From contig JALLPB010000266.1 of assembly GCA_036939975.1 (NCBI GenBank), positions 1-18,762 of the forward strand: a DNA stretch of 18,762 nucleotides, written 5' to 3'. Both the position numbers and the translations under genes were made by a program. Source of the DNA: Cyclostephanos tholiformis. Lineage: Eukaryota > Bacillariophyta > Thalassiosirophyceae > Thalassiosirales > Thalassiosiraceae. Of the stretch, positions 8,924 through 15,815 are shown in pieces. The notes beneath the pieces were generated by a model that was not told the origin of the DNA, searched no databases, and was given only the letters and a program-made list of their open reading frames with translations. How positions within the stretch are numbered: position 1 is the stretch's first letter; every line of letters starts with the position of its first letter.

Positions 8924-10480
8924 TATGAAGAGGTAAATCATGGGATGTCCGTTCATTTTTCTCTGTGGGTACAATAGTTCCAATGCAAGTCCATCTATAT
9001 TTGTTGTATAGGTGCTTCACTTATCTCATTGAGATGTAATAATTGTAGGTGTATAATGTCCTCCCCTGAGAATCTTGAGACCCACCTTTTGAAGCAGATC
9101 CCCCTTTCCACAGTAAACTTTATATGCCAGCATAATTCCTGACAAAAAGCAGCACGCACAGAAGACTTTGATCCCATGTTTTATCAGCTTTGCTGGCATC
9201 TACTGAACCCAAGCAATTGCCCTCCCCATGTACTTTATCATTGACTCATAGATAGCAATATCCTTCCCAATAGACCATACTTTGAGCAGCCCCTCCTGAA
9301 TTGCATCAAGCGCATACCTCTCTTTGAATAGAGGATTGTACCCATGGCTACTGATTAGTTCAGCCAAGGAGTTGTCTGTAAAGTGAATGAAAAGCTGCAT
9401 GAAGTCATAGGCATTGCATTTCATAGCATTCCAAACATATGGAATTGACAAGCCATATGGACTCTTCTGCCACAATTTGCAGGAACTCCTCTACCCAATC
9501 CAAAGTGTGCACCATTCAGAATCAAAATTCCAATAAATACAATGATAAAGCCTGAGGAAACGGTAAAATGTTTCTCCTTACCATGATGTCGAGTGCCCTC
9601 TGTCCCCTCAGACACATCCATGACATACTGCCTCCCAATCTTGTTGCTACCATTGTTTTTGTGCCTCCTCTCTACAACCCAATCCTTGTGTGCGTACTTC
9701 TCTGTCATCTCAGCCACTTTGCAGAAGAAGGCCAAGGATAGTATACCAAAAAAAATACCAACAGAATGGCTGCAGAGTGCACTATTCCTTTGATGTACTG
9801 TGTTGGACCAACACAAGGACATGCATTTGGACCATCATATCTATGCAGTGGTGGCGGCTCCCATCGAAGCGTGTTATCAAGTGTAAGCTCAATCCATGGT
9901 GCATGAACTGGATGACTGGGCTCAATCTTTTTCCTCCACTCATTTTGTTGAGTCTTCAAAAACATTTCAGTAATCAGCTGAATTGAATTGGAACAATCAA
10001 TGAATGGAACAAACCCCACATCAGTGAGTACTTTACTCTGTGCCTTTGCATCTACCATACTATCATGTGCATTCTCCAGACACTGTCTATCATTGACAAA
10101 GCTCCACATAACACCAAGCGCATGACCCCATGACTTTGATTTTGTCTTGATTCTCTGGCCAAGAATACTTCAAATTGGGCACTTGTGTCAACCTCCAAAA
10201 CCACTATAAATTGCATGTACCACCATTCCGTGCAATGAGAAATATTGGCTCAGCTGCCAAGCTGTACTCAGAAAGCCACAATTGGAATTGTGGCCATACA
10301 ATATGCATCTTGTTGGCACCAGTAATTCTGAGGTCAGTTGGGAAAATGCTATGAACATCTATACTTCCCTGATCCCAATCTGTTGAACACGCAGCCATGG
10401 CAGCAATCTTCTGCCTTATCAGATGCAAACTTCTTCCCCATCAACAAAAGCTGCATGTGTGCTAATTCAGCCAACAGCTG
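8924..10480 (-). pseudogene. PiggyBac-like transposase (DDE_Tnp_1_7), N-terminal and central part, decayed
   Basis: Minus-strand trace, N to C: QLLAELAHMQLLLMGKKF near 10480-10425; ITGANKMHIVWPQFQLWLSE; LKYSWPENQDKIKVMGS; WSFVNDRQCLENAHDSMVDA (from 10109); PVHAPWIELTLDN; YDGPNACPCVGPTQYIKGIV; the SIPYVWNAMKCNAYDFMQLF segment; then IAIYESMIKYMGRAIAWVQ, TAG, and MPAKLIKHGIKVFCACC. This last block is the piggyBac signature DESMIKYxGR...YMPAKPIKxG, with the first catalytic Asp replaced by Tyr (9248-9250). YTYNYY near 9040-9055 corresponds to FTDNYY, with the second Asp also Tyr (9045-9047). Several frameshifts and stops (for example the TAG replacing Tyr before MPAK) make it inactive. The family carries out TTAA-specific cut-and-paste transposition. 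The N-terminus ends abruptly at the left repeat of the Harbinger-like element. Confidence 0.8.
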
Positions 10481-10484
10481 AATA

Positions 10485-10497
10485 GAGGTTGAGGGAA
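10485..10497 (+). repeat. Left terminal inverted repeat of the Harbinger-like element
   Basis: The sequence is GAGGTTGAGGGAA. It is matched perfectly in inverted orientation at 13614-13626 and lies about 120 bp outside the transposase stop. Confidence 0.6.
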
Positions 10498-10534
10498 AAG
10501 TTCAATTTTATATTTTTAACTAAGATTTCATACT

Positions 10535-10625
10535 GTTAGGGTATGAAACTACTAAAGTATAAAAGTACTAAACTACTAAACTATGAAAGTATGAAACTTG
10601 GTAGTACTAATTATTACTACTACTT
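10535..10625. repeat. ACTA/AAGTATGAAA tandem-type repeats
   Basis: The stretch repeats variants of ACTACTAAAG, AAGTATRAAA and ACTAAACT in tandem. Only noncoding sequence is seen between the left terminal repeat and the transposase stop. Subterminal repeats of this kind are common transposase-binding sites, but that role is inferred. Confidence 0.45.
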
Positions 10626-10774
10626 ATCGCCGTATTCAACCTCAAACAATGGCTCTTCGTTTGTGACGGTGAGCTGCGTGATGATGGCACATGCATAAAA
10701 AACACTACTGTGTTTTAGAATGTTGTGGCAGTACACCTGCCCGAGGATGCCCCAAAATGTAAGGCAAGCGTTGA

Positions 10775-10793
10775 AGGTCTTGTGGCAAGACCT
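10775..10793. repeat. Perfect 8-bp hairpin in the transposase
   Basis: The arms are AGGTCTTG and CAAGACCT around TGG. Confidence 0.8.
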
Positions 10794-11199
10794 CATGCGT
10801 GCCTGCATCTCTTCTCCGCCGGGTTGCAGTTGTTGTTGGGGCACTTTATTTTTTCCGCATGCCCAACGTACCCATTGTTGGCCTCCACCCTCTTGCCGGG
10901 CTCGAAGCATTGGACGATTTCATTCAAAAAAATCTTGATGTTGTTCCACTTACCAGCGGTGTAAGGTCTGCCAACCCACACCAAATTCCTCGCGAGGATG
11001 TCAATCCCAAGCTTGTAGCGTAGGGCCGACTTCCCTGCATACTTGTGCGATGCGAAGGCGGGACCCTTCTGTGTGATGCGGAAGTTGGTCCCATCTATCG
11101 ACATGAGGCAGTTGTTGCCCACATCATGGGCACCTAACCTGCTCTCAAAGACAATCTGTTTGGTGGCGGTGGTAAGAGAGGGGGGGAGTTGTGTGGGCA

Positions 11200-11216
11200 A
11201 TTGTTGCGGCAACAAT
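11200..11216. repeat. Perfect 8-bp odd palindrome in the transposase
   Basis: The arms are ATTGTTGC and GCAACAAT around a single G. Confidence 0.8.
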
Positions 11217-11379
11217 GGTTGCAAAAAAATACTCACTACTTTGTCCGCCAACTCTGCAATGTGCTCAATAAAGAGCCAGACCCATTTACGTAGTATTATG
11301 GGGTCAATGGCACCTCCCCCACCGCCAACGGCGGAGCACCCTGCAGCCTCGCGAGGGTAGATCTTCAAAAAATAGAGCG

Positions 11380-11399
11380 TCCAAAGCAGATGCTTTGGA
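11380..11399. repeat. Perfect 9-bp hairpin in the transposase
   Basis: The arms are TCCAAAGCA and TGCTTTGGA around GA. Confidence 0.85.
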
Positions 11400-11412
11400 T
11401 GGCTCTTGCTGG

Positions 11413-11432
11413 GGAGGAGGCTGCCCTCCTCC
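11413..11432. repeat. Perfect 8-bp hairpin in the transposase
   Basis: The arms are GGAGGAGG and CCTCCTCC around CTGC. It lies 13 bp from the hairpin at 11380-11399. Confidence 0.8.
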
Positions 11433-11748
11433 ATGGCGCTCCAAACATGGAGGACAACTTGCTCTGAAGAGCTCATGGAAGCGGCAGTCCTCCATGGCTG
11501 TCATCCCAATGGCCCGGGACGTCCTGTTCTGGATGTTCCAGGCATTGTGACAAAAAATTGACTCAAGGTCGACGTTGTTGTCGCCGTTGTCATCGGCCTC
11601 TTCGTTGGTAGTTGTGTTGTCGTCATCATTGCCAGAGTGGGCAACAACGTCGTCGCTTACCTCCCCTTAGTTGGTGCTGCTGCTTTCGTTGATGGCAGGC
11701 AGCAGCATGAGAGGTGGAAGAGGGGGATGCGGCGGTGGAATGAGACAT

Positions 11749-12271
11749 GTTGTGTTTGTGGTAGAGTATAGGTAAAGTAGAGAGTTCTTTTTTGGTGTGG
11801 AGCAGGAGAGTGCAAGCAGACCAATTGTAATTGTGTCATCCGGGAATGAATTCTTTTTCTCAGTGTAATTTTTTTACGTATGTAGCCTGGTACAGAATGC
11901 TACAAGTTTGGCTACAACTTCCCTACATCTTCCGTACATCTTCCGTTGTAAGTTGTCAACAACTGACAAGTTTTTGAGTTGCACAAAAATGCACAACTCA
12001 ATCGAGTTGCACGTCCTCACGAAGGAATTCGTAGATTTCATACATGACGAGTTCGTGTTGCAGAAAAATGAACAACGTATTCTTGTTGCAACTTGTCAAC
12101 AAGTTACTTGTCGACAAGTTTCACTACATGAAACTTGCACGTTTTTAGTACTAGCTACATACGTAGCTAGTGACTAAAAGCATTGGCGAGGCTGGCACGC
12201 GCTACAGCAAGCAGAATGCAACAACCAACCAGCCAACCCACCAAAACAATGCCATAATCCTCCCCTAGACC
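11749..12271. promoter_or_regulatory. Shared divergent upstream region, packed with palindromes
   Basis: This lies between the transposase start (-) and the accessory-gene start (+). It holds a tandem 11-bp repeat (TACATCTTCCG twice near 11924-11945) and short palindromes at 11951-11964 (AGTTGT/ACAACT) and 11974-12001 (TTGAGTTG/CAACTCAA). Four hairpins from 12090 to 12179 then follow end to end. The theme AACTTGT/ACAAGTT recurs. A promoter and binding-site role is inferred from the position between two divergent genes; no TATA or initiator element was identified with confidence. Confidence 0.5.
12090..12179. repeat. Four consecutive perfect hairpins upstream of the accessory gene
   Basis: 12090-12105 is AACTTGT/ACAAGTT with a 2-nt centre. 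12106-12119 is the continuous palindrome ACTTGTCGACAAGT. 12115-12137 is CAAGTTTCA/TGAAACTTG with a 5-nt loop. 12150-12171 is ACTAGCTAC/GTAGCTAGT with a 4-nt loop, extended past a 1-nt bulge by TTTTAGT/ACTAAAA to 12143-12179. Confidence 0.85.
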
Positions 12272-13520
12272 ATGGCCAATGACCCACTCCCAATAAAACC
12301 CTGGGGAAAAGCCGACAAAAAAAACTACAAGACCTAATTGACGAGGGCAAGGTTGACATTGGACAATCCTCCGACGTCCAATACATTGATCGCATCCATC
12401 TGAAATACTTCCGCGAACGTGATGTGCAAAATTTTCGCCGCAACTTCAGAACTTACGCATGGTTGTGCAAGCTTGAAGACCAGATAAGTGGCTATCGACA
12501 AAGACAAGGTGAGTATTTGCCAATTATTTTTATAATTAAATTGTTGCTTTCCCCACCCTCTTCCCTATTTCTAAAATTGCAGCAAACGGCGGGGCAAGCC
12601 ATGAAGGCAACGACGAAGAGGTCAATGACAACACCACCGACGACGGCAAAGACGACGACAATGCAGCCTCCAACGACGGCGAAGACGAAAACATGCCAAG
12701 AGCAACGGCCTCCAAGAAGACGAAGGCGCCTGCCAAGAAGAAGGGGAGAAGCAAGACTATGGGGGAGGAGGATCCAATCGATGTGGACTCCCCTACCCCG
12801 GAGAAGAAAGAGTGTGCAACGCCAGCGTGCTTCTTCGTCAACCCCCCCGGGGGGTACACTGTCAACCCCTACGTCCAGGGGTCGAAGAACAAGATCGACT
12901 TTGTTCTTCACAAGGGGGGGGTTCCCCTGCAGGACGCCCAGCCCCAAGTGAGTCTCCTCCTCAGAGGTAGGACGCTCAGCGTCCAATGGAAGACCCCCAA
13001 GAAGCTGTACTCTGACATGCAAGTCGGAGTCCAGGGGATCGCCAAGAACTCCTCCCGCTACATGGGATACAGTGACACCATGCAGCTCATGGTGTCCGCT
13101 GGAGTTCGAGCCGTGGACGGGTACCATCGGGGAGCCCCACAACTCATCCAATTGGATGCAGAGTGCACGGGCAACCCGAAGATCAAGGTCTTCAACGTGC
13201 CAACGAAGAAGAAGGTGAAGATCGCGGGGGTGCAACACATGCAGTTCAACTGCATGTACGTTGTCACCCTCAAGGTGGCTAGTGAGCGCATTGCGCTCAC
13301 GGCTCAGCCTAAAAATGCAGGCATCACGGACTTTGGCTTTCTTGAAAGCCAAAGCAGCGCAGAGGCGGACCGCAGAGGCGGAGGCGGCGATGGCGATGGC
13401 GGAGGCAAAGGTGGGGGTGGAGGCAAAGGGTGCGGAGGGGGAGGGGGGCGGGGGAAATTGGTTCATGAGGAGAGCAGCGAGGAGGAGAACGATGCCTCGG
13501 AGAACTCATCGGATTATTAG
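12272..13520 (+). CDS. Accessory protein of the Harbinger-like element, function unknown (two exons, one frameshift)
   Basis: Exon 1 runs 12272-12508 and exon 2 runs 12583-13520. The intron (12509-12582, 74 nt) is GTGAGT...TTGCAG and joins in frame. The trace gives 391 residues if one base is restored in the run of eight A at 12317-12324; as written, the ATG frame stops at a TAA soon after. Exon 1 encodes a compact helical domain (W near residue 11, LQDLIDEGKVDI, YIDRIHLKYF, FRRNFRTYA), which could be Myb/SANT-like. That would fit a Harbinger partner but is only inferred. Then come an Asp/Asn-rich acidic stretch, a basic NLS-like stretch (KKTKAPAKKKGRSK), and a globular domain of about 180 residues (IDFVLHKGGVPL, GRTLSVQWKTPKKLY, GYSDTMQLMVSAGV, CTGNPKIKVFNVPT). 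A Gly-rich tract and an acidic Ser/Glu tail follow. I do not recognise the globular domain. The long exon 2 frame is fully open. Confidence 0.7.
12841..13354. repeat. Seven perfect inverted repeats within exon 2 of the accessory gene
   Basis: 12841-12855 is ACCCCCC/GGGGGGT (1-nt centre). 12970-12984 is GGACGCT/AGCGTCC (1 nt). 13074-13096 is GACACCATG/CATGGTGTC (5 nt). 13145-13158 is CATCCAATTGGATG (no loop). 13237-13257 is ACATGCAGTT/AACTGCATGT (1 nt). 13282-13300 is GTGAGCGCA/TGCGCTCAC (1 nt). 13331-13354 is CTTTGGCTTTC/GAAAGCCAAAG (2 nt). All are in coding sequence. Confidence 0.85.
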
Positions 13521-13613
13521 TGTAATGTGGTATGATAGTTCATAATTATTTACACATTAGTAACATACGATTATTTACAGTGTAACATAATATTGTAACA
13601 TTTTTTAATAATA

Positions 13614-13626
13614 TTCCCTCAACCTC
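13614..13626 (-). repeat. Right terminal inverted repeat of the Harbinger-like element
   Basis: TTCCCTCAACCTC is the exact reverse complement of the left repeat at 10485-10497. It lies about 95 bp beyond the accessory-gene stop, after AT-rich sequence. Confidence 0.6.
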
Positions 13627-13825
13627 ATTAGGTAATGCAATCAAAGGCGCAACTACCATAGTTTTTCCTCCCCAAAAAGGAAAAGGATATGAAAGTACTG
13701 ATTACCTTTTCGCACGGACTGAGAGAACATAACAGTCGCCAGCACAAAAAAATCATGAAAGGCACGCAAAATGAGTACTCCAGTTCCAAGTGCGATGCTA
13801 CAGAATGCTACCCTAGTACAATTCA

Positions 13826-14003
13826 ATTGACTCGAGGTGTATCTCTCTTCTCTCTAGAGCGATACTCCTTGGTACTACTCCTAAAAACTAGGCCCCTACG
13901 AGAAGCTCAGGGAAGACACGATAGATAGCCTATGCTTCTCGCAGGGGCCAACTGTAGGAATAGAGGCAAAAAGGATAAATCTTGATTTATGCCTCGAGTC
14001 AAT
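13826..14003. repeat. Nested foldback structure upstream of the sulfotransferase-like gene
   Basis: The outer arms ATTGACTCGAGG (13826-13837) and CCTCGAGTCAAT (13992-14003) are perfect. The inner arms GGCCCCTACGAGAAGC (13891-13906) and GCTTCTCGCAGGGGCC (13934-13949) match at 15 of 16 positions around a 27-nt loop. A third small palindrome, ATAAATC/GATTTAT, lies near 13976-13991. It could be a MITE-like foldback element, a structured RNA, or a regulatory site about 115 bp upstream of the next ATG. Confidence 0.75.
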
Positions 14004-14118
14004 GGTACTGGGCACCGTATAATAGGGTAAAAAAGCCTCCATCCCTTAAACGCACAACATTCTTGACATAGCCACCACTCGATTAAGTCGTCGTCATCGA
14101 ATAAGATTGGTGTTCAGG

Positions 14119-15420
14119 ATGTGGAAGATTAACTTGATTTTCTCAATCATTCTGGCATGGAGCGTTGTGATGACGATGGTGGTGAACAATCTGCGGCCAA
14201 CAGAGAATCAAGTCAAGATAAATCCGTCCCACAAAGGACTACGCCGAGAGGAAGATAATGCGAAACCACGAGATGGTGCGGAATCGGGAAAAGCGTACCG
14301 ACAGCGAACAGAGAATGAAGCAACAGAGAATGAAGCAAAAGAAATGAATCCAAACACTTACAAGGCGGAGAGAAATGAGCGACTTCATCGAACGGAGCGA
14401 AAGACTGCGAACCAATTTCCACTGACGCGATCTTTGGAGAGCTTTCGAGATCCGAACGATTTTTTCATCTACGTCGTGCATACAGCGTCGACGTCAGGAT
14501 CCGGGGATTCATCTTCGTTGGAATGGAAAGAAGTTCGATGGGGAGATTTGGCGGCGAAGTGGGGCCGTGACACTTCCTTTGATGATATCATTCAGATGTC
14601 TACCGAACTTCACAATGAACGAGGCATGAATACAGAATCGATGGAAGGCGCCATGAAAAAGAAGTTCTTACTTCACTGTCTTCCGAAGGCCGCCAGCACC
14701 ACTCTCCGTGAAGCTTGTATGCATGAAACGTTGCACAAATGTCGATCATTTTTCGCCAGGAAAAGTCCCCCCGGATATCGGAGTATTATCGATTTCTTCA
14801 AGGCAGTCAATGAGTGCACAGACATAAACCATTTTTGCGTGCAAGGAGGATCACTCGAAATGGATGTAATGAATTTTAACGACGGTGAGAAAGGTGATAG
14901 AGAGCCCTATCATTTTTTACACCTCATTCCTTTTAGAAAATTCGATGACTGGGTAGATGCAGCTATAAGTCAAATATTCTATGTCGATGGGCAATGTGAG
15001 CGAGTTGATAAATTGCTGGACCAATGTCTTGGGTATCGTGAACTGTACATTGAATTATACACCAAGTCAGTGTTGGCTTTGTTGGTTGGCATGACCTTAA
15101 ATACGAATTGGGATGGCAATTTGTCTAAAGACAAGCATCATATCTTACTCTACAACTATAAGGATACGGATAGCATTGTGTCTTTAGTGAGTAATTTCTT
15201 TGGTATGGATTCACTGCAAAGAACAAACCGAAGACATAAAGAAAGGTCAAGCAATGAAACATGCCCTGATTCGATTTCTAAGAAATTTCATGACTGCCAT
15301 TACGAAACGCTTTTGAAGACGACAGTTATATCGAACTTTGACGCTGAAAAGAAAAGGCGTAAGGCAAACGACATCAAGATGAAACGCCTTGTTGTCCGCA
15401 GTAGAAAACAAGGACACTAA
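14119..15420 (+). CDS. Type-II membrane sulfotransferase-like protein
   Basis: The 433-residue protein starts at ATG 14119; an upstream TTG in frame is not needed. Residues 4-23 (INLIFSIILAWSVVMTMVV) form one membrane anchor after a 3-residue tail, the usual layout of Golgi sulfotransferases and glycosyltransferases. A charged stem rich in Glu, Arg and Asn follows (residues 28-100, with TENEATENEAKE). The luminal part contains FLLHCLPKAASTTLREAC (183-200), which resembles the 5'-phosphosulfate (PAPS) binding loop PKxGSTxLR. HLIPFRKFDDWVDAAIS (268-284) fits the position of the 3'-phosphate binding segment. Conserved-looking blocks CLGYRELYIELYTKSV and KHHILLYNYKDT come later, with a basic C-terminus. 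Eight or more cysteines suit a secretory protein. The frame is intact with no intron. The substrate cannot be told. It could instead be a degenerate or non-enzymatic member. Confidence 0.7.
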   Translation: MWKINLIFSIILAWSVVMTMVVNNLRPTENQVKINPSHKGLRREEDNAKPRDGAESGKAYRQRTENEATENEAKEMNPNTYKAERNERLHRTERKTANQFPLTRSLESFRDPNDFFIYVVHTASTSGSGDSSSLEWKEVRWGDLAAKWGRDTSFDDIIQMSTELHNERGMNTESMEGAMKKKFLLHCLPKAASTTLREACMHETLHKCRSFFARKSPPGYRSIIDFFKAVNECTDINHFCVQGGSLEMDVMNFNDGEKGDREPYHFLHLIPFRKFDDWVDAAISQIFYVDGQCERVDKLLDQCLGYRELYIELYTKSVLALLVGMTLNTNWDGNLSKDKHHILLYNYKDTDSIVSLVSNFFGMDSLQRTNRRHKERSSNETCPDSISKKFHDCHYETLLKTTVISNFDAEKKRRKANDIKMKRLVVRSRKQGH

Positions 15421-15732
15421 TTAATAATAGGGAGGTCTTGTTTCAAGATATATCTTTTTTAGTGGTCGAAGTGGCGGTGCAGGAAATAAAGAATATCCTG
15501 TTCTGGCATCTTTCATAGTTATTGTTGGGGCAGGACGCTCTGCTGGCATCAGAGTGCTCACCACCGTAGGAAGAGGTTGTCTACCTAGTGGCAGATAGGA
15601 CGCAACAGGAGGCTGGACCAATCCGGTCACAGTATTCTTCTCCTTAAGAATAGTCAAGCAACAATTAGATGAAATTTTCATTTGTCGTATAGAATTAAAT
15701 TTAGGGACTCTCACAACTTGGCGGAAAACCAA
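15421..15732 (-). CDS. Small hypothetical ORF abutting the sulfotransferase-like gene
   Basis: This minus-strand ORF ends at TAA 15421-15423, the base right after the stop of the plus-strand gene. The first ATG in frame gives 86 residues (MKISSNCCLTILKEKNTV...); the longer form begins at a TTG. It is Pro/Thr-rich with a basic end (RPLKKIYLETRPPYY). A TAG lies just upstream, which could also be a splice acceptor. I see no domain or signal peptide. It may be a real last exon, or just an open frame over the 3' UTRs of the two flanking genes. Confidence 0.25.
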   Translation of the reverse strand: MVFRQVVRVPKFNSIRQMKISSNCCLTILKEKNTVTGLVQPPVASYLPLGRQPLPTVVSTLMPAERPAPTITMKDARTGYSLFPAPPLRPLKKIYLETRPPYY

Positions 15733-15815
15733 ATGCTATGAACTGTGGGTGAAACACTGAACCCTCTTTTGTTTTATATCACAACGGGTAACAAACAAGA
15801 CCACGAGGACAAATT

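Larger units (their letters stand above)
10620..11748 (-). pseudogene. PIF/Harbinger (IS5-like, DDE_Tnp_4) transposase, decayed
   Basis: A start at ATG 11746-11748 gives a Ser/Ala-rich then Asp/Asn-rich N-terminus. Then come NAWNIQNRTSRAIGMTAMED and RFHELFRAS; after a frameshift SAMEEGSLLPSKSHPKHLLW and RKWVWLFIEHIAELADKVV; then the catalytic core. The core has CLMSIDGTNFRI (first Asp intact), LRYKLGIDILARNLVWVGRPYTAGKWNNIKIF, VEANNGYVG, and after a frameshift near 10820 HKTFNACLTFWGILGQVY and ITQLTVTNEEPLFEVEYGDK to the stop at 10620. In this family NNIKIF should contain an Asp (near 10940-10945) and ANNGY should be ADxGY (near 10874-10879). Both read Asn here, so the active site is probably dead as well as the frame. 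G-to-A transitions would explain both changes. Confidence 0.8.
10485..13626. mobile_element. PIF/Harbinger-like two-gene DNA transposon (3142 bp)
   Basis: GAGGTTGAGGGAA at 10485-10497 is repeated as its exact reverse complement at 13614-13626. Between them lie an IS5/Harbinger-type transposase on the minus strand and a spliced gene on the plus strand, transcribed away from a shared 520-bp region. PIF/Harbinger elements typically carry two genes, a DDE nuclease and a Myb/SANT-like DNA-binding protein, so this layout fits. The terminal match stops after 13 bp. No clean 3-bp duplication is visible (ATA against ATT outside the repeats), so the exact ends are uncertain. Confidence 0.6.

Noticed and set aside
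11880..12180. CRISPR array or tRNA cluster
   Set aside because: The repeats are contiguous palindromes with no regular spacers, and no cloverleaf with conserved tRNA boxes was found.
12492..13466. A 324-aa ORF on the minus strand
   Set aside because: It is antisense to exon 2 of the accessory gene, whose splice phase, composition and domains make sense. The antisense product is low-complexity His/Leu/Val-rich with no motif.
10482..13629. A TWA target-site duplication for the Harbinger-like element
   Set aside because: The bases outside the repeats (ATA on the left, ATT on the right) do not match in any tested register, so I do not claim one.
13689..13928. Plus-strand 79-aa ORF
   Set aside because: It runs through one arm of the foldback structure and has no domain; its composition is like noncoding DNA.
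14107..14118. TTG start four codons upstream of the sulfotransferase-like ATG
   Set aside because: Eukaryotic nuclear genes rarely start at TTG, and the ATG at 14119 places the membrane segment directly at the N-terminus as expected.
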